This document shows positions 1-10,007 of a stretch of DNA of 64,000 nt, in pieces (position 1 is the first letter of the stretch; each line of letters begins with the position of its first letter). This DNA is from Actinomycetota bacterium. GTDB taxonomy: Bacteria; Actinomycetota; Actinomycetes; Actinomycetales; Dermatophilaceae. The notes beneath the pieces are model-generated. The model saw only the letters and a program-made list of their open reading frames with translations. It was not told the DNA's origin and searched no databases. Where the stretch lies: positions 62,001-126,000 of the forward strand of contig JAIUOP010000005.1 in the NCBI GenBank assembly GCA_020161815.1. The letters run 5' to 3'. Made by a program: the position numbers and the translations under genes.

Positions 1-976
1 CCTCGAGCGGATCTTCCCCCTCCTGCCGGGTGGTCCGGGCGTCCTGCTCGGCCCCGGCGACGATGCCGCGATCCTCGCGACCGGAGCGTCCGTCATCGCC
101 ACCACCGACTCGATGGTGCGGGGCCGCGACTGGCGCGACGACTGGTCCACCGGCCACGACGTGGGCGTCAAGCTCGTCGCGCAGAACGTGGCCGACGTCG
201 CCGCCATGGGGGGCGTGACCACCGGGCTGCTGGTCTCCCTCATGGCCGACCCCGAGCTCGCCGTAGCCTGGGTCGAGGACTTCGCGCGGGGCGTGGGGGA
301 GGGAGCGCGCCGGGCCGGGTGTGCCGTGCTGGGTGGCGACCTGTCGTCGGCGCCGCCCGGGGTGGTCGTCGTGTCCATCACGGCACTGGGGGACCTCCAG
401 GGCCGGCCTCCCGTGCTGCGTTCCGGTGCGCGCGTGGGCGACCTCGTCGCGGTCTGTGGCTCACTGGGGTGGTCGGGTGCCGGTCTGTCCACGTATGCCG
501 TGCCGCCCCCTTGGATGTCCGCCTCACCGAGCGATGAGGCTCGCGGTGGGGCGCTGGCCCTCGTGCGGGGGTACCACCGGGCGCCACGGCCGCCTTGGGA
601 AGCCGGTCCCAGCGCGGCTGATGCGGGAGCCACCGCCATGCTCGATCTCTCGGACGGTCTCATGCGTGACGGCGGCCGGATAGCCAAGGGCAGTGGCGTC
701 ACGCTTGCCCTCGACGGGGACCTCCTGCGCGAGCACTTCCTGCGCTCGCCGATCACCGAGGTGGTCGAGCTGGAGGAGGCTTGGCGTCAGGTGCTCTCGG
801 GTGGGGAGGAGCACTCGCTGCTCGCGACCTTCCCCGAGGGGGCTGTCCCGCAGGACGTGGACCTGCCCTGGGTGGTCATCGGAAGGTGCGTGACGCCGGA
901 CGGCGACGGACCCACGGTGACCGTCGACGGCATACGGCCTGCGGTCATGGGATGGGACCACTTCGATCCCGCGTGA
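1..976 (+). CDS. thiL: Thiamine-monophosphate kinase ThiL (5' end missing)
   Basis: ThiL phosphorylates thiamine monophosphate to thiamine diphosphate, the active cofactor, in the cytoplasm. The reading frame is already open at the left window edge (codons from base 2), so the N-terminus is lost. The first visible residues include GPGDDAA, the Mg/ATP-binding aspartate motif of the PurM/ThiL fold, followed by TTDSMV and DVGVKLVAQNVADVAAMG, which match the conserved substrate and dimer region. About 324 residues are visible, close to the full family length. The gene runs convergently into rpmB and shares the hairpin terminator at 981-1024 with it. Confidence 0.93.
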   Translation, partial: LERIFPLLPGGPGVLLGPGDDAAILATGASVIATTDSMVRGRDWRDDWSTGHDVGVKLVAQNVADVAAMGGVTTGLLVSLMADPELAVAWVEDFARGVGEGARRAGCAVLGGDLSSAPPGVVVVSITALGDLQGRPPVLRSGARVGDLVAVCGSLGWSGAGLSTYAVPPPWMSASPSDEARGGALALVRGYHRAPRPPWEAGPSAADAGATAMLDLSDGLMRDGGRIAKGSGVTLALDGDLLREHFLRSPITEVVELEEAWRQVLSGGEEHSLLATFPEGAVPQDVDLPWVVIGRCVTPDGDGPTVTVDGIRPAVMGWDHFDPA

Positions 977-980
977 GCAC

Positions 981-1024
981 AGCGAAGCGGGCCGAATCCC
1001 TCGAGGGAGCCGGCCCGCTTCGCT
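981..1024. terminator. Bidirectional terminator between thiL and rpmB
   Basis: A 13-base stem (AGCGAAGCGGGCC at 981-993, complement at 1012-1024) closes a loop that itself contains the short palindrome TCCCTCGAGGGA. It lies between the converging ends of thiL (+) and rpmB (-). No long T-tract follows, as is usual in high-GC actinobacteria. Confidence 0.8.
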
Positions 1025-1039
1025 GGTGTCAGCGCTGGA

Positions 1040-1234
1040 TCAGCGCTTAACCTTGCCCGCCTTGAGGCAGGAGGTGCAGACATTGAGGCGCTTGGGGGTC
1101 ACACCCGCGTCACCGACGAGGGCCTTGACGCGCTGGATGTTGGGGTTCCAGCGACGCTTGGTGCGGCGGTGCGAGTGCGAGATGCTGTGGCCGAAGCCGG
1201 GTCCCTTGCCGCAGACATCGCAGTTGGCAGCCAC
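1040..1234 (-). CDS. rpmB: 50S ribosomal protein L28
   Basis: L28 is a small basic protein of the large ribosomal subunit. The 64-residue product starts [19 protein letters not shown] and has the family's [12 protein letters not shown] stretch. Two CxxC pairs (CDVC near the N-terminus, CTSC near the C-terminus) make it the zinc-binding C+ form; actinobacteria often also encode zinc-free paralogues used under zinc starvation. The start is GTG, preceded by AAGGAGAT at about 1241-1248 on the minus strand. A possible minus-strand -10 (TATTCT, complement of 1318-1323) lies upstream, but no clear -35 is visible. It is divergent from the fakA-like gene. Confidence 0.97.
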   Translation of the reverse strand: MAANCDVCGKGPGFGHSISHSHRRTKRRWNPNIQRVKALVGDAGVTPKRLNVCTSCLKAGKVKR

Positions 1235-1410
1235 GGGTGATCTCCTTGTGAATGGGTCTGAAGTCGTGTCGCGCCTGCGTGCCCGGAGCGGGCAGCCGTG
1301 CAGGGCGCAACCGGAAAAGAATAGCCGACGCCGGACGTGCGGGCCAAAACGCCGGTGCTGACCGGCCCGGCACGAGCCGCCATGACGGCCCCGCCGGATA
1401 CTCTGCGGGC

Positions 1411-3162
1411 GTGCGCGAGACCTACGGTGCCGACGACGCCCGACGCTGGGCGTTGCTCACGCGCGCGGCCTTCGCCGCCCGGAGGCGCGAGATCGACGAC
1501 CTCAACGTCTACCCCGTGCCCGACGGCGACACCGGCACCAACCTCTACCTCACCCTCGACGGTGCCCTGGACCAGGTCGCGGAGGCCCACACCAGCCTGG
1601 GGATCCTCGGGCGGGCCACCCTCGTCGAGGAGTCCGAGCACCTGGGCCGGGCCATCCTGCTCTCGGCGCGGGGCAACTCCGGTGTGATCCTCAGCGAGAT
1701 CATGCGCGGACTGACCCGCAGCGTCGTCGAGGGCGGCCATGACCACCTCGATGCCCGCCAGCTCGCGACCGCGTTCGCCCGGGGAGCCGCACAGGCGCGA
1801 CGCGCCGTCGCCCATCCGCAGGAGGGCACGATGCTCACCGTCGCGGATGCCGCCGCGGCTGCCGCCGTGACGGAGGCGGACCGGGGTGCCTCCCTCGTCG
1901 AGGTCGTGGCAGCAGCCCAGGACGCGGCGGCCGAGGCCTTGCGCCGGACCCCCGAGCAGTTGCCGGCGCTCGCGGCGGCCGGAGTCGTCGATGCCGGCGG
2001 CGTCGGGGTGGTGCTCATGCTGGAGGCACTGAGCCGGGCCCTCACCGGGGACTGGACCGCCCACGAGGACGCGGTCGTCGGGGCCGAGAGCTTCGCTCGT
2101 CGGGAGGAATGGCGTCGACCGGACCTTTCCGCACCGGGCAGTGCAGACACCGGCGTCGTGGAACAACTGTCGGGAGACCACGGCCACGCCAGCGCTCCCC
2201 ACAGCGTCGAACTGTCCGGCCCTGCCTACGAGGTGATGTACGTCCTCGAGGACTCCGACGAGCAGCGGGCCGAGGTGCTCGTGGCCACCCTGGACGCCTT
2301 GGGCGACTCCCTCATCGTCAGCGGCGGACCGGACCTGTGGACCGTGCACGTCCATGTCGATGACGTGGGGGCTGCGATCGAGGCCGGCATCGAGGCGGGT
2401 CGGCCTCGGCGGATCGTCGTGACCAACTTCGCCCACCAGATCGCGAGTCGCCAGGAGCCGAACGCGATCGCTGGAGGCACCGCGACGGAGGCTCCCAACG
2501 ACTCCGTCGGCGTCGTCGCCTGCGCCGCCGGGCCCGGCATTGCCGCCCTGCTCACGGACGCTGGCGCCGTCGTGGTCGACTCCGCGCCGGGCGCGCGGGC
2601 TTCGGCCGGGCAGTTGCTGGAGGCGGCGCGTGCCACCGGCGCGCACATCGTGCTCCTGCTGCCCAACGACAAGGACACCATGCTGGCGGCCCAGGCGGCG
2701 GTGACCGCGGCCGCCGACCAGGGGATCACGGCGCACCTGATCCCGGCCCGCACGGCCGTCCAGGGCTTGGCGGCGATGGCGGTCCACGACCCCTCCCACT
2801 CGGCCCAGGACAATGTCCTCGCCATGACCGGCGCCGTGCGAGCGACCCGCCACGGTGCCGTCACGGTCGCCGCCAAGGAGGGCCTGACCTCGGGCGGCCA
2901 CTGCGTCCCGGGCGACGTGCTCGGCATCATCGACGGCGACATCGTCATCGTGGGTGGCGACCTGACCGCTGTGGCTCGCGAGGTGCTCCAGCGCCTCCTT
3001 GGTGCCGGCGGCGAGCTCGTCACGCTCCTCACCGGCGCGGAGGCCCCCGCGGACGTCATCGCCGAGCTCGAGCGACAGGTCCACGACGAGGCACCCCATG
3101 TCGAGCTCGTCGTGCTCGACGGCGGCCAGGCCGCCTACCCCTTCCTCATCGGGGTCGAGTGA
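1411..3162 (+). CDS. DAK2-domain protein, fatty-acid kinase FakA/YloV type
   Basis: 583-residue cytoplasmic protein. The N-terminal DhaL/DAK2 nucleotide-binding domain carries [14 protein letters not shown], the conserved Asp-rich Mg-ATP motif of dihydroxyacetone-kinase L subunits and of FakA. The C-terminal half (EVMYVLED... and [12 protein letters not shown] at the end) matches the YloV/FakA middle and C-terminal domains. FakA phosphorylates fatty acids bound to a FakB partner for phospholipid synthesis; no fakB is visible here, so the substrate is inferred. I chose GTG 1411 because the homologous region starts right after it ([12 protein letters not shown]) and the longer upstream frame reads like non-coding DNA. 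The position between rpmB and recG is conserved in Gram-positives. Confidence 0.85.
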   Translation: MRETYGADDARRWALLTRAAFAARRREIDDLNVYPVPDGDTGTNLYLTLDGALDQVAEAHTSLGILGRATLVEESEHLGRAILLSARGNSGVILSEIMRGLTRSVVEGGHDHLDARQLATAFARGAAQARRAVAHPQEGTMLTVADAAAAAAVTEADRGASLVEVVAAAQDAAAEALRRTPEQLPALAAAGVVDAGGVGVVLMLEALSRALTGDWTAHEDAVVGAESFARREEWRRPDLSAPGSADTGVVEQLSGDHGHASAPHSVELSGPAYEVMYVLEDSDEQRAEVLVATLDALGDSLIVSGGPDLWTVHVHVDDVGAAIEAGIEAGRPRRIVVTNFAHQIASRQEPNAIAGGTATEAPNDSVGVVACAAGPGIAALLTDAGAVVVDSAPGARASAGQLLEAARATGAHIVLLLPNDKDTMLAAQAAVTAAADQGITAHLIPARTAVQGLAAMAVHDPSHSAQDNVLAMTGAVRATRHGAVTVAAKEGLTSGGHCVPGDVLGIIDGDIVIVGGDLTAVAREVLQRLLGAGGELVTLLTGAEAPADVIAELERQVHDEAPHVELVVLDGGQAAYPFLIGVE

Positions 3163-3180
3163 GCGGTGCAGGGCTGACGC

Positions 3181-5367
3181 ATGCTCACCGAGTCCACTCC
3201 ACTGGCCAAGCTGCTTCCGGCCAAGGAGGCCAAGAAGTTCGCCAGCGACCGCGGCCTCGTCACCGTCGGTGACCTGCTGGCCTTCTGGCCGCGCCGCTAT
3301 CGCTCCCGCGAGAGCGACCTCGGGGGACTGACGCCCGGAGAGTTCGTCGTCGCGGTCGCCGAGGTCAAGACCGCCCAGACCCGGCGGATGAAGAACCGGC
3401 GCGGCGCGATGCTCGAGGCGGTCATCACCGACGGCACCCACGACCTGGGCGTGACCTTCTTCTCCGCCTGGGGGCACGAGTCCAAGCTCCGCCCCGGAGC
3501 TCGCGGCATCTTCGCCGGCACGGTGAGCGAGTTCAACCGCAAGCCCCAGCTGGCCCACCCCGGCTACACCCTGCTCGACGACTTCGACAAGGGCGAGCGC
3601 AAGGACCTCATCCCGATCTACCTCTCCGTCGGCAACCTCCACACGTGGACGGTCACCGAGTGCGTGCGCACCGTGCTCGACATGGTCGACGACGCCCCGG
3701 ACGTCATCCCCGAGGAGGTCCGGGGCCGCCGCAACCTGCTGTCCCGCATCGACGCCCTCCGCGGCATCCACACCCCCAACTCGTGGCCCGAGGTGGAGGC
3801 GGCCCGGCACCGCCTGCGCTACGAAGAGGCCTTCCTGCTGCAGCTGGTGCTCGCGCGCCGCCGCGCCGAGACCGCCGCGATCGTCACGCAAGGCCGAGAG
3901 GCGCGACCGGGGGGACTGCTCGACGCCTTCGACGCCCGCATCCCGTTCGAGCTGACCGCCGGGCAGGTGGAGGTGTCGGACACCCTGCAGGCCGAGCTCG
4001 CACGCCCCACCCCCATGCATCGCCTTCTCCAGGGCGAGGTCGGCTCCGGCAAGACCGTCGTCGCGCTGCGCGCCATGCTCACCGTCGTCGACGCCGGTGG
4101 CCAGGCCGCCCTGCTGGCGCCCACGGAGGTCCTCGCCACCCAGCACCACCACTCGATCACCCGGATGCTCGGCGACCTCGCCGAGGGTGGGCTCCTCGGC
4201 GGCAGCACCATCGGCACCCGTGTCGCCCTCCTCACCGGCAGCCAGTCCACCGCCGAGCGCCGTCGCACCCTGCTCGACGTCGCCAGTGGCCAGGCCGGCA
4301 TCGTCGTGGGCACCCACGCCCTGCTCCAGGACAAGGTCGACTTCGCCGACCTCGCGCTGGTCGTCGTCGACGAGCAGCACCGCTTCGGTGTCGAGCAGCG
4401 AGATGCGTTGCGCGGCAAGGGTGTCCACCCTCCGCACGTGCTCGTCATGACCGCGACCCCGATCCCGCGCACCGTCGCCATGACGGTCTTCGGTGACCTC
4501 GAGACCTCGACCCTGCGCGAGCTGCCCGCCGGACGGGCACCGATCACGACCTCGGTGATCCCGGAGGACCGTCCCGAGTGGGTCGAGCGGTCGTGGCTCA
4601 AGATCGCCGACGAGGTCCGCCGCGGCCGGCAGGCCTACGTCGTCTGCCCGCGCATCGGTGACGAGGACCCCGCCGGCGAGGAGATGTATGCCGCGGAGTC
4701 ACCACCCGCTGACAGCGCCGGTGACGCCAGTGAGGGTCAGGAACCGGCACGTCCCCTCCACAGCGTCCTCTCGGTCTTGGACCGGCTCGCCGCCACGCCC
4801 GCTCTCGCCGGGTTGCGCCTGGGGCTGCTCCACGGACGCCTGCCCACCGAGGACAAGGCAGCCGTGATGTCGGACTTCGCGCGCGGCGAGATCGACCTCC
4901 TCGTCTCGACCACCGTGATCGAGGTGGGCGTCGACGTCCCCAACGCCACCGTCATGGTCGTCATGGACGCCGACCGCTTCGGCGTCTCGCAGCTGCACCA
5001 GCTGCGCGGCCGCGTCGGCCGAGGCGGTGCGCCGGGCACGTGCATCCTCATGACGAGCGCCGCCCCGGACTCGCCGGCGGGAGAACGGTTGCGGGCGGTC
5101 GCCCGGACCAGCGACGGGTTCGCCCTCGCGCGGCTGGACCTCACCCAGCGGCGGGAGGGCGACATCCTCGGAGCCGCGCAACACGGCCGCCGCACCCAGC
5201 TCGAGTTCCTCCACGTCCTCGAGCACGAGGACATCATCGAGGCCGCTCGTGAGGACGCCTTCGCCCTCGTCGAGGCCGACCCCGCGCTGACCGGCCACCC
5301 CGAGCTGCGGGCCGCCGTGGACGCCCGGGTCGATGCCGAGCAGGCCGCCTACCTGGAGCGTGGCTGA
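3181..5367 (+). CDS. recG: ATP-dependent DNA helicase RecG
   Basis: RecG remodels stalled replication forks and branch-migrates Holliday junctions. The 728-residue product has the N-terminal wedge/OB domain (residues ~1-250) and superfamily-2 helicase motifs: Walker A GEVGSGKT (~288), the DEQH box in VVDEQHRFGVEQR (~403), TATPIPRT (~425), and motif VI QLRGRVGRG (~610). It starts 18 bases after the fakA-like gene and its TGA overlaps the rsmD ATG by one base, so the two are translationally coupled. A roughly 30-residue low-complexity insert (around GEEMYAAESPPADSAGD) interrupts the second helicase lobe. Confidence 0.96.
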   Translation: MLTESTPLAKLLPAKEAKKFASDRGLVTVGDLLAFWPRRYRSRESDLGGLTPGEFVVAVAEVKTAQTRRMKNRRGAMLEAVITDGTHDLGVTFFSAWGHESKLRPGARGIFAGTVSEFNRKPQLAHPGYTLLDDFDKGERKDLIPIYLSVGNLHTWTVTECVRTVLDMVDDAPDVIPEEVRGRRNLLSRIDALRGIHTPNSWPEVEAARHRLRYEEAFLLQLVLARRRAETAAIVTQGREARPGGLLDAFDARIPFELTAGQVEVSDTLQAELARPTPMHRLLQGEVGSGKTVVALRAMLTVVDAGGQAALLAPTEVLATQHHHSITRMLGDLAEGGLLGGSTIGTRVALLTGSQSTAERRRTLLDVASGQAGIVVGTHALLQDKVDFADLALVVVDEQHRFGVEQRDALRGKGVHPPHVLVMTATPIPRTVAMTVFGDLETSTLRELPAGRAPITTSVIPEDRPEWVERSWLKIADEVRRGRQAYVVCPRIGDEDPAGEEMYAAESPPADSAGDASEGQEPARPLHSVLSVLDRLAATPALAGLRLGLLHGRLPTEDKAAVMSDFARGEIDLLVSTTVIEVGVDVPNATVMVVMDADRFGVSQLHQLRGRVGRGGAPGTCILMTSAAPDSPAGERLRAVARTSDGFALARLDLTQRREGDILGAAQHGRRTQLEFLHVLEHEDIIEAAREDAFALVEADPALTGHPELRAAVDARVDAEQAAYLERG

Positions 5368-5924
5368 TGACGCGGATCATTGCGGGCACGGCCGGCGGGC
5401 GCACCCTGAAGACCCCGCCCGGGTCCGGCACGCGTCCCACGAGCGACCGGGTGCGGGAGGCCCTCTTCTCCGCGCTCGCCGCCCGGGACCGGATTGCCGG
5501 GGCGCACGTCCTCGACCTGTATGCCGGCAGCGGGGCCCTCGGTCTCGAGGCCGCCAGCCGTGGGGCGGCCAGCGTCGAGCTCGTGGAGTCCGATCGCCGC
5601 GCGGCCGGCGTCATCGCGACGAACATCACGGCGCTCGCCGTGGCCGGGGTGAGGGTCCACCACCGCCCGGTGGCGGCCTTCCTGGGAGCCGGCCCCACGG
5701 CATACGAGGGGTGTGACCTGGTCTTCATCGACCCGCCCTACGACGTGGAGGAGGCGGCGCTCGCCGACGTCCTCGACGCCCTGGCGAACGGATGGCTCGC
5801 CGACGACGCCCTCGTCGTCGTCGAACGCTCGAGCCGCTCCCCGGAGCCGGCGTGGCCGACGGGCTGGGAGGCGGAGAAGCCGCGACGCTATGGGGAGACG
5901 ACGCTGTGGTTCGCCGGTTGCTAG
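5367..5924 (+). CDS. rsmD: 16S rRNA (guanine966-N2)-methyltransferase RsmD
   Basis: RsmD methylates G966 of 16S rRNA in assembled 30S subunits using S-adenosylmethionine. The 185-residue protein begins MTRIIAGTAGGRTL and has the SAM-binding motif DLYAGSGALGLEAASRG (~48-64) and the catalytic motif IV FIDPPYD (~116-122), all diagnostic of the family. The ATG overlaps the recG stop by one base, and coaD follows after about 10 bases; recG-rsmD-coaD is a standard actinobacterial arrangement. Confidence 0.95.
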   Translation: MTRIIAGTAGGRTLKTPPGSGTRPTSDRVREALFSALAARDRIAGAHVLDLYAGSGALGLEAASRGAASVELVESDRRAAGVIATNITALAVAGVRVHHRPVAAFLGAGPTAYEGCDLVFIDPPYDVEEAALADVLDALANGWLADDALVVVERSSRSPEPAWPTGWEAEKPRRYGETTLWFAGC

Positions 5925-5934
5925 CGTGGCCACT

Positions 5935-6441
5935 GTGACGACGCCCTCGACCCGCCGAGCCCTGACGCCGGGCTCCTATGACCCGATCACGCTCGGGCAC
6001 GTCGACGTCATCGGCCGCGCAGCCGCGCTCTACGACGAGGTCATCGTCGCGATCCTGCACAACCCCGCCAAGGCGGGCACCTTCACGGTGGAGGAGCGGA
6101 TCGCCTTCGTCGAGGCCGCGGTCGCGGACCTGCCCGGGGGAGAGATCCGGGTCGAGGCGTTCGCCGGTCGCCTGCTCGTCGACGTCTGCCGCGACCTCGA
6201 CGTGCCCGTGGTCGTCAAGGGCCTGCGCAGCGGCACCGACTTCGCCTACGAGCTGCCGATGGCGCTGATGAACCGCCACCTCACCGGACTGGAGACCCTC
6301 TTCCTCCCCGGCGACCCCGCGCTGGAGCACGTGTCGAGCTCGCTCGTCAAGGAGGTCGTGCGCTACGGCGGCGACGTCACCGGGCTCGTCCCCGAGCCGG
6401 TCAGGGCGGCGCTGGAGGAGCGGCTGCGCGAGCACGCCTGA
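5935..6441 (+). CDS. coaD: Phosphopantetheine adenylyltransferase CoaD
   Basis: CoaD makes dephospho-CoA from 4'-phosphopantetheine and ATP, the penultimate step of CoA synthesis. The 168-residue product carries the nucleotidyltransferase motif GSYDPITLGHVDVI (a GxxDPxTxGH signature) near the N-terminus, VVVKGLRSGTDFAYE for pantetheine binding, and HVSSSLVKEV at the end of the fold. I use GTG 5935; an in-frame GTG at 5926 would add three residues. It lies immediately after rsmD. Confidence 0.95.
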   Translation: MTTPSTRRALTPGSYDPITLGHVDVIGRAAALYDEVIVAILHNPAKAGTFTVEERIAFVEAAVADLPGGEIRVEAFAGRLLVDVCRDLDVPVVVKGLRSGTDFAYELPMALMNRHLTGLETLFLPGDPALEHVSSSLVKEVVRYGGDVTGLVPEPVRAALEERLREHA

Positions 6442-6549
6442 GGCGCGCCCGCTGGTTTGGGGCCGCTCGCGCGCTCCGGTAGTCTGGTGCGTCGGCCCAT
6501 CTCCGCTTCATCGGGCCGGACCACCCCGACCAGGCAAGGTAGATCCGTC

Positions 6550-7131
6550 ATGACCAGGCTCGACCCCCGGTCTCCCATGGTGCTCGACACCAAGGAGGTC
6601 GGTCGGCGACCCGGCTCGATGACGGAGCTGACCCGCTCGGTCGAGGCACCAGCAGACTTCGGCACCGACGTCATGGGCGTTCCCGAGGGCGAGCCGATCG
6701 CCCTCGACCTGCGCCTGGAGTCGGTCGTCGAGGGCATCCTGGTGACCGGTTCGGTCCACGTGGCGGCGACCGGCGCGTGCGTGCGGTGCCTGGACCCGGT
6801 GACCCAAGAGGTCGACACGAGGTTCCAGGAGCTGTTCGTCCACGCCGATCGAGCGGCCCACCACCGTGAGGTGGGGGACGAGGAGATGGACCAGGAGTGG
6901 CGGATCGAGGACGGCCTGATCGACCTCGAGCCGGTGCTCCGGGACACGGTGGTGCCGGTGCTGCCGTTCCGACCGGTGTGCCGGGAGGACTGCCCCGGGT
7001 TGTGCTCGCAGTGCGGGGCACGACTCGCGGACGATCCCGACCACACGCATGACGTGATCGACCCCCGGTGGGCGGCGCTGTCCGGACTGGCGTCCGAGCC
7101 GACCACCACAGACGAAGAGAAGAGGACCTGA
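6550..7131 (+). CDS. DUF177/YceD family protein
   Basis: 193-residue protein of the YceD/DUF177 family, which is almost always encoded directly upstream of rpmF and is linked to large-subunit rRNA or ribosome assembly; its biochemical role is not settled. Family cysteines are visible: CVRCLDPV (~78) and the cluster [13 protein letters not shown] (~145-157), probably a metal site. The start at ATG 6550 follows a GGTAGATCC stretch and gives the expected N-terminus ([13 protein letters not shown]). The stop is one base from the rpmF GTG, indicating co-translation. Confidence 0.85.
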   Translation: MTRLDPRSPMVLDTKEVGRRPGSMTELTRSVEAPADFGTDVMGVPEGEPIALDLRLESVVEGILVTGSVHVAATGACVRCLDPVTQEVDTRFQELFVHADRAAHHREVGDEEMDQEWRIEDGLIDLEPVLRDTVVPVLPFRPVCREDCPGLCSQCGARLADDPDHTHDVIDPRWAALSGLASEPTTTDEEKRT

Positions 7132-7132
7132 C

Positions 7133-7327
7133 GTGGCCGTTCCGAAGCGGAAGATGTCGCGCTCCAACACCCGCTCGCGCCGCGCCAACTGGAAGGCGAC
7201 CGTGGTCGGCGTGACCGCGTGCAAGCAGTGCAAGGCTCCCACCCAGCCGCACACGGCCTGCCCCTCCTGCGGCTACTACAAGGGCCGTCGCTACGAGGTC
7301 GCCGAGCGCTTCGAGCACCAGGGCTGA
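7133..7327 (+). CDS. rpmF: 50S ribosomal protein L32
   Basis: 64-residue large-subunit protein beginning [20 protein letters not shown], the canonical L32 N-terminus. A four-cysteine zinc ribbon is intact (CKQC at ~31-34, CPSC at ~44-47). GTG start at 7133, one base after the DUF177 stop. rnc follows 11 bases downstream, giving the conserved DUF177-rpmF-rnc-mutM cluster. Confidence 0.97.
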   Translation: MAVPKRKMSRSNTRSRRANWKATVVGVTACKQCKAPTQPHTACPSCGYYKGRRYEVAERFEHQG

Positions 7328-7338
7328 CGCTCCCTCGC

Positions 7339-8082
7339 ATGGCGCGAGCCGCCGGGCAGCCGGCACTGACACCTCCTCGGCCCATCGAGGACCTGATCGA
7401 CCACCTCAGTGAGGTGACCGACGGTCCGGTGGACCCCGAGGAGGTCCGTCGTGCCCTGACGCACCGGTCGTTCGCGTACGAAGCCGGGGGAGTGCCGCAC
7501 AACGAGCGGCTGGAGTTCCTCGGCGACGCCGTGCTCGGCGTCATCGTGACGCAGACGCTCTATCACCGGCACCCCGACCTCCCGGAGGGTCAGCTGGCCA
7601 AGCTGCGCTCGGCCGTGGTCAACATGCGTGCCCTGGCCGAGGTCGGCCGCACCCTGGGGTTGGGGGACTACCTCTTCCTCGGGCGCGGTGAGGAGAGCAC
7701 CGGCGGGCGCGACAAGGACTCGATCCTCGCCGACGCCGTCGAGGCGGTCATCGGGGCGGTGCACGTCAGCCGTGGGATCTCCGGTGCCGATGCGCTGGTC
7801 CACCACCTGCTCGACCCGGTCATGGCTGCGGCCTCCCACCTGGGCGCCGGGTTGGACTGGAAGACGAGCCTGCAGGAGCTGGCTGCCGCACAGGGCGCCG
7901 GTGCTCCCTCGTATGCCGTGCACGAGGAGGGCCCCGAGCACGCCAAGACCTTCACCGCCGAGGTCCTCATCGACGGCGCTGTCGAGGGTTCCGGTGAGGG
8001 CCGCACCAAGAAGGACGCGGAGCAGCGCGCTGCCGCCCGCGCCTGGGAGTCGCTGAGCGCGCGATCGAGCGCCCAAGGCTGA
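7339..8082 (+). CDS. rnc: Ribonuclease III
   Basis: RNase III cleaves double-stranded RNA, processing rRNA precursors and structured mRNAs. The 247-residue product has the signature [13 protein letters not shown] (~55-67) with catalytic acidic residues, the second acidic cluster [16 protein letters not shown] (~118-133), and a C-terminal double-stranded RNA-binding domain (from [14 protein letters not shown] to the end). ATG 7339 is the first start after rpmF giving the expected N-terminus. mutM starts two bases after the stop. Confidence 0.95.
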   Translation: MARAAGQPALTPPRPIEDLIDHLSEVTDGPVDPEEVRRALTHRSFAYEAGGVPHNERLEFLGDAVLGVIVTQTLYHRHPDLPEGQLAKLRSAVVNMRALAEVGRTLGLGDYLFLGRGEESTGGRDKDSILADAVEAVIGAVHVSRGISGADALVHHLLDPVMAAASHLGAGLDWKTSLQELAAAQGAGAPSYAVHEEGPEHAKTFTAEVLIDGAVEGSGEGRTKKDAEQRAAARAWESLSARSSAQG

Positions 8083-8083
8083 C

Positions 8084-8959
8084 GTGCCCGAGCTGCCCGA
8101 GGTCGAGGTCGTCCGTCGCGGCCTGGCCGACCACGTCGAGGGTCGCCGACTCTCAGCTGTCGAGCTGCGCGGGGCACGGGTGGCTCGGCGCCACGTCCTC
8201 GGGCCGGAGGACCTCGCGGGTCGGTTGGCGGGGCGGCAGGTGAGTGCAGCGCGGCGCCGCGGGAAGTACCTCTGGCTCGACCTGGTCGAGGCTGACGCCG
8301 CCGGGGCTGCCGACGCGGCGCTGCTGCTGCACCTGGGGATGAGTGGACAGCTCCTCGTGGAGCACGCCGAGGCGCCGGACGAGAAGCATCTGCACGCACG
8401 CTTCACCTTCGACGACGACGGGCCCGAACTCCGCTTCGTCGACCAGCGCACCTTCGGAGGCCTGGCCTGGAGCGAGACCGGGCCGGACGGCATACCGCTG
8501 GCCATCGCCCACATCGCACCCGACCCCTTCGATCCCGCCTACGACCGGGACGCCGCGGTGCGGCGGATCAAGGCCAAGGGCAGCGAGATCAAGCGGGTCC
8601 TGCTCGACCAGACCGTCGTGTCGGGGATCGGCAACATCTATGCCGACGAGGCCCTGTGGCGGGCCGGCATCCACGGTCGGCGTGTGGCATCGACCCTGAC
8701 CAAGCCGGCGATCGCGCGGCTGCTGGACCATGCCCAGGACGTGATGACGCAGGCGCTGGGGGAGGGCGGCACGAGCTTCGATGCGCTCTACGTCAACGTC
8801 AACGGTGCGTCGGGGTACTTCGGTCGGTCGCTCAATGCCTATGGGCAGGTGGGTCGGCCGTGCCGTCGGTGCGGGACGTTGATGTTGCGCGAGCACTTCA
8901 TGAACCGGTCAAGCTTCTTCTGCCCGCGCTGCCAGCCCAGGCCACGGACGACCTCGTAG
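8084..8959 (+). CDS. mutM: Formamidopyrimidine-DNA glycosylase (Fpg/MutM)
   Basis: Base-excision repair enzyme that removes 8-oxoguanine and formamidopyrimidines and nicks the strand. 291 residues, GTG start. The N-terminus (M)[13 protein letters not shown] contains the catalytic Pro2 and Glu3. The H2TH region [20 protein letters not shown] is present (~160-185). The C-terminal zinc finger uses CRRC and CPRC (~265-287). It is the last backbone gene before the accessory block at 8960-16660. Confidence 0.96.
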   Translation: MPELPEVEVVRRGLADHVEGRRLSAVELRGARVARRHVLGPEDLAGRLAGRQVSAARRRGKYLWLDLVEADAAGAADAALLLHLGMSGQLLVEHAEAPDEKHLHARFTFDDDGPELRFVDQRTFGGLAWSETGPDGIPLAIAHIAPDPFDPAYDRDAAVRRIKAKGSEIKRVLLDQTVVSGIGNIYADEALWRAGIHGRRVASTLTKPAIARLLDHAQDVMTQALGEGGTSFDALYVNVNGASGYFGRSLNAYGQVGRPCRRCGTLMLREHFMNRSSFFCPRCQPRPRTTS

Positions 8960-9128
8960 CCATGACCGTCGCTGCAGGACCGCCGGTTCTGTAGCTGGCC
9001 CGACCAGACGTGTCGCCCGGCGGGCAGATAGTCGTTGAGGTAAGCCTTGTTCACTCGACATTGTGCCCGGTCAGGCACCGGCAGCCCGGGACCTCCCGGA
9101 TCCGGGCCCGCGGCACTAGGTTCTGGGG

Positions 9129-9926
9129 ATGCCTCCGAGGATCGTCCTGCATTTTCATCCGGGTTGGCCCTTCGAGGGGGGCGCCGTGCTCCAGGCGATC
9201 GCTCGCGCGGGTGTCTACCGCAGCCAGTGGGAGACGGGAACGTCGAACGGAGGCATGACGGCGTACCCACCGGCGGCGCCCGGTGGCGATGGGAGAGCCG
9301 CCTCTTCGGGGGGCGATACGACCAGTCTCCGCCGTTGGATCGGCCGGTCTACGGTGCCTGGCATCACACCAGCGACCCGTATGGGGCGGCGCCGCGCTTC
9401 GGGTCGGCCTACCTCAGACTGCGACCCGAGGTCGCCGAGCGAGCAACCTACTGCTGGCCCGACAGCGTTTTCGAGCCGGAAGCGATGGGCGGGGCCGAAC
9501 TCCTGGACAATCTGTGCCGCTTGTCGGAGAAGGGCGGAGAATCCCGCCCTGTTTCCCAACGGCGCCGCAGACCTGCCGACAGACGATCCGCTCAACCACT
9601 ATGTGGAGGCGCAGGTGCACGGTGGCGTCGTCCTGCGACGAGATGTCGAGGCCCTGGTCGTCGATCCAACGGACAGGATGATGCACCCGGACGCCCGCAC
9701 CGAGCTGGGCTGCGCTGTCGAGGAGCACCCCGGTTACAGCGTCACAGCAGCAGAGATCGATGCGGCATACCGTGGACCCGTACCGGTCGATCTGGCCATG
9801 GCGCTGGGCGGAACCATCACGCCCGCCCGACTCGGTGCGGTGATGCGGGCCGGTGAGCTGGATCCGCAGGCAGTCAAGTGGCTGTGGCACTGCGTCGCCA
9901 GGTTCGGGCGCCGCGAGGCACGATGA
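9129..9926 (+). pseudogene. DUF3626 family gene with two compensating frame changes
   Basis: The N-terminal part (PRIVLHFHPGWP..., YRSQWETGTSNGGMTAYP) and C-terminal part (NHYVEAQVHGGVVLRRDVEA..., QAVKWLWHCVARFG) are in one frame and match DUF3626 proteins. The conserved middle (RWRWESRLFGGRYD, RPVYGAWHH, PRFGSAYLRLRPEV, CWPDSVFEPEAMGG) is read only in the +2 frame, between about 9272 and 9540. A frame change near 9272 (net -1 or +2) is therefore reversed near 9540. The outer frame happens to stay open throughout, so a 265-residue protein with about 90 scrambled residues could still be made. Function of the family is unknown. It sits at the left edge of the accessory block; sequencing error is the alternative. 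Confidence 0.75.
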
Positions 9927-10007
9927 CCCCTACACACGTGTTGGTGACGGCCTTTCGTCAGAGGCCAATGGCATCAGCCGGTCGGTTCATCGCGACTTGA
10001 GATGCGG

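Noticed and set aside
1099..4437. Very long minus-strand open frame (over 1100 codons) opposite the fakA-like gene and recG
   Set aside because: It reads as low-complexity Gly/Ala/Arg/Asp sequence and is the antisense shadow of two clearly coding + strand genes in high-GC DNA.
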